Of a stretch of 62,000 nt of DNA, positions 55,801 to 62,000 are shown one piece after another. The DNA comes from Acanthaster planci (Eukaryota; Echinodermata; Asteroidea; Valvatida; Acanthasteridae). The notes under the pieces were generated by a model, which was given only the letters and a program-made list of their open reading frames with translations, was not told where the DNA came from and did not search any database. Positions within the stretch are counted from its first letter, which is position 1. Every line of letters begins with the position of its first letter. The stretch covers positions 586,005 through 648,004 of the forward strand of contig NW_019091365.1 of the NCBI RefSeq assembly GCF_001949145.1, in the 5' to 3' direction. A program made the position numbers and the translations under genes.

Positions 55801-58651
55801 TAGCTAGGATAATGTCATCTACGGTTCCCTGCATCTCCCGAGATATGTGTGGCTACTGGAAACCAGCAACGCAACAAATCTGAGAAAAGGGGTCTAACAC
55901 TAGTTCCCAGACTCGTGCATGTAGAACTGTGTAACATGACCAGGATACCAGGCATTTGAAACAGAAAATCTCCAAGCTAACTTGCGAGTAAGTCCCACTG
56001 CCAACCCACCTGCTTTTGTTCGGTTCCGAGACTGTCCCACATTGACGCCACAATCTTGGAGACCTCTCCGAAGCTGGCGTTGGGGTTCTGACCCTTGATG
56101 GCCGCCTGCGTGTCCCTGAAGAACAAGGCGTAGGCAGAGACGGGCTTCTGGGGCTCATTGGGGTCCTTCTTGCGTTTTCTCTTTGGCGGCTTTTTCTTGG
56201 TCTCCTTGCTTTCTGGCCTTTTTGCCGCAAACTATAATGCCATTGGCAGAAAGGAAGAGAAATTCAAAGTTACTTTCATCAATTATTAAATGACCAACAA
56301 AATAACAATTACGATTTTTCTGGAATTTTGGAGGCTATGACAACAGAATGAGGTCTCTCCATTATTTATCTGAAAATTCCACAATCCTAAAAACCAGACC
56401 AATATTATTTTCAGCTGCTGGACTATTTTCTTCTGAAATTTTGTATGAGGTCAAATCACCGCATGAATCATTTAATTTTGCATGAGGAAGTTTTACCTGC
56501 GCGAGTGGCGTGTTATCGTCACTGTCCTCGCTACTCTCTTGGTGTGGGGACCTTGTGTTCCCCGGACCGAGATTTTTTCCTAATGTCGGATGACTTCCCA
56601 TCATGCCCTGCCCCGGCTGGAGTCCGCCGTGCATCCCGAGCTGAGAGCTGATCGCCGACTGGTTGATGGTGGAGAGCGGGCCCAAGTGTTGGCCGGAATG
56701 TGAGTCCATGGGGAACATATCCATGCCGTGTGAGACGTGGGGCATGTGGTAGGAAGGGCTGTAGATCTGGGTGGTCGTTGGCCCTGCGTGGCTGAACGAC
56801 GTGGAGTGGGACGGCTGCAGCATGTCGCTCATGGTACCGAGGCTGCCGGTGGATTCCGTGATTGGGGGAATGTCCAGGTTGTGGGGCGGGAACTGCGGAT
56901 TGACTGGCATGGAGGTGGTGGCCGGGTTAGGCAGCGACTCCGTCATGTGACTCAGCGGTTCTGTGAAGGCCGCGTTGGAGATGGCACTGGGGAAGTGGTT
57001 GGCAGGGTCGGTCATGGTGTGGCCATGGGTCGGAGAAGGCAAGGTCATTGCCTGCGACAGCGACTGTGACATCGACGGGGAGCACGACATCGGCGGATTG
57101 GCATGATTGACGGGCGAGGTCAGCATCTGCTGCTGGTGCTGCTGCTGCGGCGGCAGCGGGGGCGGAGTCTGATTGTTTAGGGAAGAGGGGCTGGACATGA
57201 CCCTGCGGTCGTGCATGGAGTCCGTGTGGTATGGAGGAAGGGCCTGGCTACCCACTGGCTCCGAGACAGGCTGGGCTGTGAATGCGTGGTCCGTCATCGT
57301 AGTGATGTTGCTCTCCCCGATCCCTTGCGATATGGGTGGAATGTCAAACTCGTCGTCTCCAAAACTCGGAGTGTGAAATGTCTGCAAACACACAACCACA
57401 CACACAAAATTCATGCAAATCAAAACAGACTAGAGGCTCATTGATGATTATCAAAACAGGGACAACAAGCAGACTGTAAACGGCACCAGGGTTCTGCAGC
57501 CTAAATGTATCAAATTGAAGCAAAAACGGGCATTTAATTCCATAGATTCAAACAGGATACAGTTCAATAAAAGGATGCCAACCAAAACGGCATCTTCACA
57601 AAACTAACACCCATCTATTGTTTCTGGATGCCAAGAACTTAGAAGTTAAATATTTGAAATCCTCAGTTTTTAAGGATTAGTATTCCCAAACTTGGTTGCT
57701 TATTAAATATTACTAAACTTTTTCCATTAACACAAAACAAGAACTCTTGTGTCAGTAAGCCAAGCTCCAAACAGTAACAAATGATATCATATCTAATGAC
57801 ATCAATAGACACAATACATTTGTCTTTCCTCACAGATGCTGTATTTAGAAAATATCACCGAGTGGAGCAAATTCCAAGTAGTGATAGGCACAGTAAATCA
57901 TTATTTATGCATTCGTTTTATGGGCGACTCACTGTTTCGTCTAGGTCGAAGTTTAACACAGCATGCATAAGCAAATCCAGCAATTGGATAATAAATTTGG
58001 TTGGGTTTGAAAAAAAGCCATTCAGCTCTTTCCTGATTCCATACGCAAAATTGAAACTGCTTTCCCCCTCTTTTTCTTGAGAAAACTCAGGATCATTTGC
58101 TGGATTCCTCAGTGGTCACTCCATCAAATTGGAAATTTGGACATGCCAAAAAATAAACAATTACATGAATAAATTCAGTCCTGAGGAAATGTCTCAGAAG
58201 CATTCTTGTATTTCTTTAAAGTCAATTACAAAAATTACCAGTAAATCTCCAAGAGCTTCATTTACTGTTTTTACAGAAACAAGTCATAAACTTATACTCA
58301 AAGTTGTAAAAACAGACTTGGAAGCCAGCAGTTCACTTCAAAGACTCTTTGATTAAGTTTAAAGGGCCAAATGTTCTCCGATCCGAAGTTAAACACCTGT
58401 AAGTCTTTACGTCCTCAGCTCCGTTTGTTTCACGGATACTATCCATGATTGATAGAAAGAAATAAAAGTTGTAGACTTTTTGAAAAACGAACACTTTCCA
58501 ACCACGCAAACGTCCCCTGTTCGGAGCCTTCGCTTTGTAGACTTACCTGAGAGGACATAGTGGTGCCGGCCACAAAATTATTGTTATGGTGGACACCGGA
58601 TGAATTGCCAAAGTTAAATCCGTTTACAAAGCTGACTGCTGGTGTTTGCCC
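52745..58651 (-). CDS. TOX: TOX-family HMG-box chromatin protein (TOX4-like), 5' exon missing
   Basis: Seven exons join in frame for 581 residues: 58651-58547, 57381-56497, 56231-56010, 55568-55488, 55327-55073, 54282-54152 and 52811-52745. The second exon opens [17 protein letters not shown], the TOX signature, and ends [12 protein letters not shown] after a long Ser/Pro/Met/His-rich activation-type region. A basic nuclear-localisation stretch ([12 protein letters not shown]) precedes a single HMG box (about residues 357-425 of the visible part: [55 protein letters not shown]). The C-terminus has a cysteine motif ([26 protein letters not shown]) and ends DVFTAWVAS before 13 more residues, as in TOX4. 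TOX proteins bind DNA structure-dependently in the nucleus and regulate transcription; TOX4 works with PNUTS-PP1. The first exon(s) lie in the gap at 59642-60324 or beyond 62000. Confidence 0.95.
54152..54282 (-). CDS. TOX: TOX exon with C-terminal cysteine motif
   Basis: The exon is 131 nt, with acceptor TTTTTTCCCAG and donor GTGAGA. It encodes a C-x4-C ... YCSNEC ... HC pattern that looks like a small zinc-binding (FCS-like) knuckle. Confidence 0.95.
54459..54520 (+). repeat. short dispersed repeat, copy 2
   Basis: CCAGACAAGTGAGGGCACTG, then ATCAGGAAAGACACTG, matches 9889-9950 at roughly four bases in five. It lies in a TOX intron. Confidence 0.5.
55073..55327 (-). CDS. TOX: TOX exon, Pro/Ala-rich region after the HMG box
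   Basis: The exon is 255 nt, phase 0 on both sides. It encodes a Ser/Lys start, then Pro/Ala/Thr/Val-rich sequence ([19 protein letters not shown]) and ends AHPM before GTGAGT. Confidence 0.9.
55488..55568 (-). CDS. TOX: TOX exon, end of HMG box
   Basis: The exon is 81 nt, phase 0, and encodes [20 protein letters not shown] then RASLVSK, a near-invariant TOX sequence. Its acceptor is preceded by a TTG-repeat tract. Confidence 0.97.
55571..55602. repeat. CAA microsatellite in a splice-acceptor tract
   Basis: About ten CAA units with one interruption. On the coding strand they form a GTT-rich tract directly before the acceptor of the 81-nt TOX exon, so length variation could affect splicing (inference). 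Confidence 0.9.
56010..56231 (-). CDS. TOX: TOX exon, nuclear signal and first part of HMG box
   Basis: The exon is 222 nt, phase 0. It encodes [10 protein letters not shown], the lysine-rich signal, and HMG helices 1 and 2 up to GTEQKQ. The acceptor is TTATAG and the donor GTGGGT. Confidence 0.97.
56497..57381 (-). CDS. TOX: TOX exon, N-terminal activation-type region
   Basis: The exon is 885 nt, phase 0. It starts THFTPSF-type sequence ([16 protein letters not shown]), continues with Ser/Pro/Gln/His/Met-rich low complexity and a repeat of the LDIPPI motif, and ends with acidic [12 protein letters not shown] before GTAAAA. Confidence 0.96.
58547..58651 (-). CDS. TOX: TOX exon, first visible
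   Basis: The exon is 105 nt, phase 0, with acceptor GTTTTCTGCAG and donor GTAAGT. It encodes [18 protein letters not shown] and an Asn/Val-rich end (TTMSSQ). It fits the short exon preceding the FHTPSF exon in TOX genes. Confidence 0.85.
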
Positions 58652-59641
58652 CTGCAGAAAACAAGAACGATAAAACATGCCATTATACAATTTGTATTTA
58701 CACAAGAAAACCACATCAGTTTTTGTTGTTTCTCTGTTACAGACCAAGTCCTGTAAATCAGAATATTAAAAATGTTACGTAGAAGTTGACGAACAGCTTG
58801 CATTTTTATGTTTTCGACGATGCAAACTGATTTGTAAAGATTATAAGAGAAAGACTGCTTTGCACATGTATCTGTTCCAATAAATGCCACAATCAAAGTT
58901 CAAATCGCAATGGAGAATAAAAACCGGCACATAGCAAGTGTGAAACCCAAACCACTGCTGCACAATGATATGGCAATCCTGTATGCTGCCCTCTGTTGTC
59001 GAGAAATCAAGAATTATGGCCTGGCATTATGATCAATTTCTTTCTGGTTTTGGTATGCTTATTTTTCCTCAACAAGTTTTTTTCTAAACAGCGGTCATAA
59101 AAAGTCATTGATCCTGAGTAAATCAAACTAAGAGCCTTTGGGTAATTCCAGAAATTAGGGGTCCAAAAGTGTGACATTTTTGTGTGCCTGTTTCATCTGA
59201 CCCTCGTCATTTGACATGGTAATATCGCCGGACTTGATTTCAAACTATTACTATTTGTTTGGCAGGTAATTTGCATTAATTTATCACTCTTGGAAATAAG
59301 AAAATGTGTTCTGAGTTTACAAAATCATGTCAGATGTGACAGGGACACAAAAAAACGGACGCCTAATTTCTGGAATTATCCCAATGCAAGCTATGTACGT
59401 GTAGATACACAGCCTCCATCAACACGTTTATTTTCCATTCCAAAATGTACACGGCTTTAACCCAACGATCACAAAGCAACATATGCCGTATCTAGTCATT
59501 CATTTATGAGGAACCATTTCATAACAGCAGCATACAATCCAAGAAAAAAACAAACCCAAAACCAAACAGAACATGAAACAAGTCACACCAAACAACATGA
59601 CAAAAACAATGAATCAGTCAACTTAGGCCGTGTCCTTAACA
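58652..59641. other. TOX: TOX upstream intron
   Basis: About 1 kb before the gap. It is AT-rich, and I see no further coding exon. Confidence 0.5.
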
Positions 59642-60324
59642 NNNNNNNNNNNNNNNNNNNNNNNNNNNNNNNNNNNNNNNNNNNNNNNNNNNNNNNNNNN
59701 NNNNNNNNNNNNNNNNNNNNNNNNNNNNNNNNNNNNNNNNNNNNNNNNNNNNNNNNNNNNNNNNNNNNNNNNNNNNNNNNNNNNNNNNNNNNNNNNNNNN
59801 NNNNNNNNNNNNNNNNNNNNNNNNNNNNNNNNNNNNNNNNNNNNNNNNNNNNNNNNNNNNNNNNNNNNNNNNNNNNNNNNNNNNNNNNNNNNNNNNNNNN
59901 NNNNNNNNNNNNNNNNNNNNNNNNNNNNNNNNNNNNNNNNNNNNNNNNNNNNNNNNNNNNNNNNNNNNNNNNNNNNNNNNNNNNNNNNNNNNNNNNNNNN
60001 NNNNNNNNNNNNNNNNNNNNNNNNNNNNNNNNNNNNNNNNNNNNNNNNNNNNNNNNNNNNNNNNNNNNNNNNNNNNNNNNNNNNNNNNNNNNNNNNNNNN
60101 NNNNNNNNNNNNNNNNNNNNNNNNNNNNNNNNNNNNNNNNNNNNNNNNNNNNNNNNNNNNNNNNNNNNNNNNNNNNNNNNNNNNNNNNNNNNNNNNNNNN
60201 NNNNNNNNNNNNNNNNNNNNNNNNNNNNNNNNNNNNNNNNNNNNNNNNNNNNNNNNNNNNNNNNNNNNNNNNNNNNNNNNNNNNNNNNNNNNNNNNNNNN
60301 NNNNNNNNNNNNNNNNNNNNNNNN
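59642..60324. other. assembly gap (683 N)
   Basis: A run of N. It could contain an upstream TOX exon. Confidence 0.99.
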
Positions 60325-62000
60325 TTTAGTGCCATTACTTTTTAACGACAAAGGAAATTACCAGAGATTAATCAATCATTTCAGAGTAGCTACACTTGCA
60401 TGAACTTTGAGACAAGATGGGGTTAATAAGTGATAGCAAATCGTCAACAATGTTGACTCATTTATTATCACTGTATGGGGGAAAAGAGCACTTTTGACAC
60501 AAGTATTTCTTTTATCAACAGGAATATGACAAGAAGTTTAACACTGTGACTAAATGAAAATACATGCGAAGAGATGGAAAATAAATGTCAAAAAGCAAGA
60601 TAACAGCTCTGGCTTGTGATCTTGCTGTGGTGGGACGGAGTGTCGTAAGAAAAATACTCTCACAGAGAAGAAAAAGTTTATTCAGTCTCAAAATGATACT
60701 TGAATACCTATTCCTAGAAACTTACCCAAGGGATATTTTGATAGGTGACCGATTCATTAAAATCGATCACTAGTACCATCAGGCTATTATGTACACTTGT
60801 CCACTTAGAGAAATAATACTCTTAAAGTATTTTTGCAGTGTGCAATAACAAATGATCTTCCATCAAGGTTCGCCTGACAGGCACTAAGACCGTTAGTCTC
60901 CTAACTCTTGAAACAGGAAAGAAAAAAAAAAAAAAAAGGGGAAGAAAGCCTGACAACCGCATTTGCTGACGACGGACGACATCCATCCATCTCTGTCCCG
61001 AGTGCCGCAACGAACGTGATGAACTGTGCTTTGCACTTTGCTGCCAGAACTCTTTGCCTTTTTTTTTTTTCCCCTCCCTCTCTCGAGTCCTGTACATTCG
61101 CGTGTGAGCTGCTTGCGTCGCGGATTAGTCCTATTAGAGCAATCTTGTTTCAAATTGAAGACACGAGTGGGCCAGGCTGGCATTATTTCTCGTGTTCTTG
61201 TAAAGAGGCGCTTGATGAGGGGGTTGTAGCAAGGGAATTTGCTCATTAAACAACAGAATTGTTGGAAACGTCCCCAGCGCTTTGAATCTTCACCATTCCT
61301 CGTCCACTTAAAAGCACCCCGTGGAATGTTTCTTCGTGACTAGCGCGTATTTTTTGGCTGTCGAAATGTGAAGATCTGCAGTTCAAATATCCTTCAATTC
61401 CCCCGTTTCTCTCTTACAAAATCTCGCAATGTCTTTTCTCTTAAAAACCGTTGCTTCAAACCAAAGCAAATGCATTAACTGAACAATGAAAGGCGAGAAC
61501 CACGCTAAAAGCCGCATTATAAACCGCGTGAAACATTCAAAAGGTTTACCATCTACAATTCTAAACATTCCAGAATGAATTCATTTGTAATCCAAGTCAC
61601 TGAGTTCTGATCTGGTTTCAATTAAGTATTTTACAACAAAAAAAAAAAAAACCCCACAATGTAAACCAGGACATTTTTTATGCATACATGGACATCTTGC
61701 AGTCAAATTTCACACTCCAATTATCTCACCTGCACAAGCAATAATGTTTGTTCCTGGAATTTTTATAGTGGGGAAGAAAACAAAAGTGTTGTAAGTGTAT
61801 GCGCAGGTCCTGTTTATACGAGCATAATTCTACGTTGTAAACATTAATCATTCATATGACTAACGGTCTTTCTAACTGCTGCGGATGTCACAGCGTGTTG
61901 GCAGGGGCCGGTTTCCACACGTTTGAGCCGGCCATCAGACCTGGGCTCCGGGTGGATCAGGTGGCGCATTTGGCAAGCTAATTAATATCATTCTGAGCTC
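60325..62000. other. probable TOX intron or upstream region
   Basis: No coding exon was recognised on either strand. The open frames are in homopolymer-rich, low-complexity DNA (A and T tracts near 60920 and 61065). By position this is either a TOX intron or its 5' flank. Confidence 0.4.

Noticed and set aside
59506-60403. Long open frames across the second gap
   Set aside because: They exist only because N codons contain no stops.
1-62000. CRISPR arrays, operons, tRNA or rRNA genes
   Set aside because: The window is a eukaryotic nuclear sequence. Tandem repeats seen are minisatellites without spacer structure, and no tRNA or rRNA signature was recognised.

Overview
The window is eukaryotic: genes are split by GT-AG introns, spacing is wide, AT-rich non-coding DNA and short degenerate repeats are abundant, and there are two assembly gaps (31570-31658 and 59642-60324). 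The gene content (a TRIM-type RING/B-box protein, small CUB+LDLa membrane proteins, a TOX4-like HMG-box regulator) and many short TAGGCCTA-like words fit a marine invertebrate deuterostome. An echinoderm is my best guess, but that is inference; no rRNA or mitochondrial marker is present.

Layout. 1-64 may be a cut-off coding exon. 957-2123 (+) is an intact 388-residue RING/B-box/B-box/coiled-coil protein. 7188-27658 holds the most interesting locus: three multi-exon genes for single-pass proteins of one design (signal peptide, one CUB domain, one LDLa module, one membrane helix, cytoplasmic tail). Gene A (7188-12643, -) has a YPAGQPA-repeat tail and a two-cysteine LDLa defect. Gene B (16540-19507, +) has a short acidic tail. 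Gene C (22993-27658, -) has a tail starting with 16 cysteines in 52 residues. I rebuilt all three from splice sites; every intron is phase 1 and every exon joins in frame. A and B are head to head, B and C tail to tail. Such proteins (compare nematode MIG-13 and, more loosely, Neto and LRP12) are cell-surface co-receptors, so the cluster may be a lineage-specific receptor set with a conserved ectodomain plan and swapped tails.

27659-45675 is an 18-kb stretch without a convincing protein gene. It includes a possible compact promoter (CCAAT, CRE-like and TATA elements) with a tiny first exon at 38.1-38.3 kb, a near-perfect 113-bp hairpin just downstream, and several RFX X-box-like palindromes. 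45676-46464 (-) encodes a 262-residue disordered protein with four RRxSxP motifs and one RRNS site, a likely PKA-type/14-3-3 array. 52745-58651 (-) carries the last seven coding exons of a TOX-family HMG-box gene; its 5' exon is missing, either in the gap or beyond the window.

Repeats include a dispersed family with inverted copies at about 175-540 and 13793-14121, a 236-bp fold-back at 13085-13320, a 25-bp minisatellite, ACTTGAGTC-rich repeats in introns of both A and B, and possible MITE-like elements.
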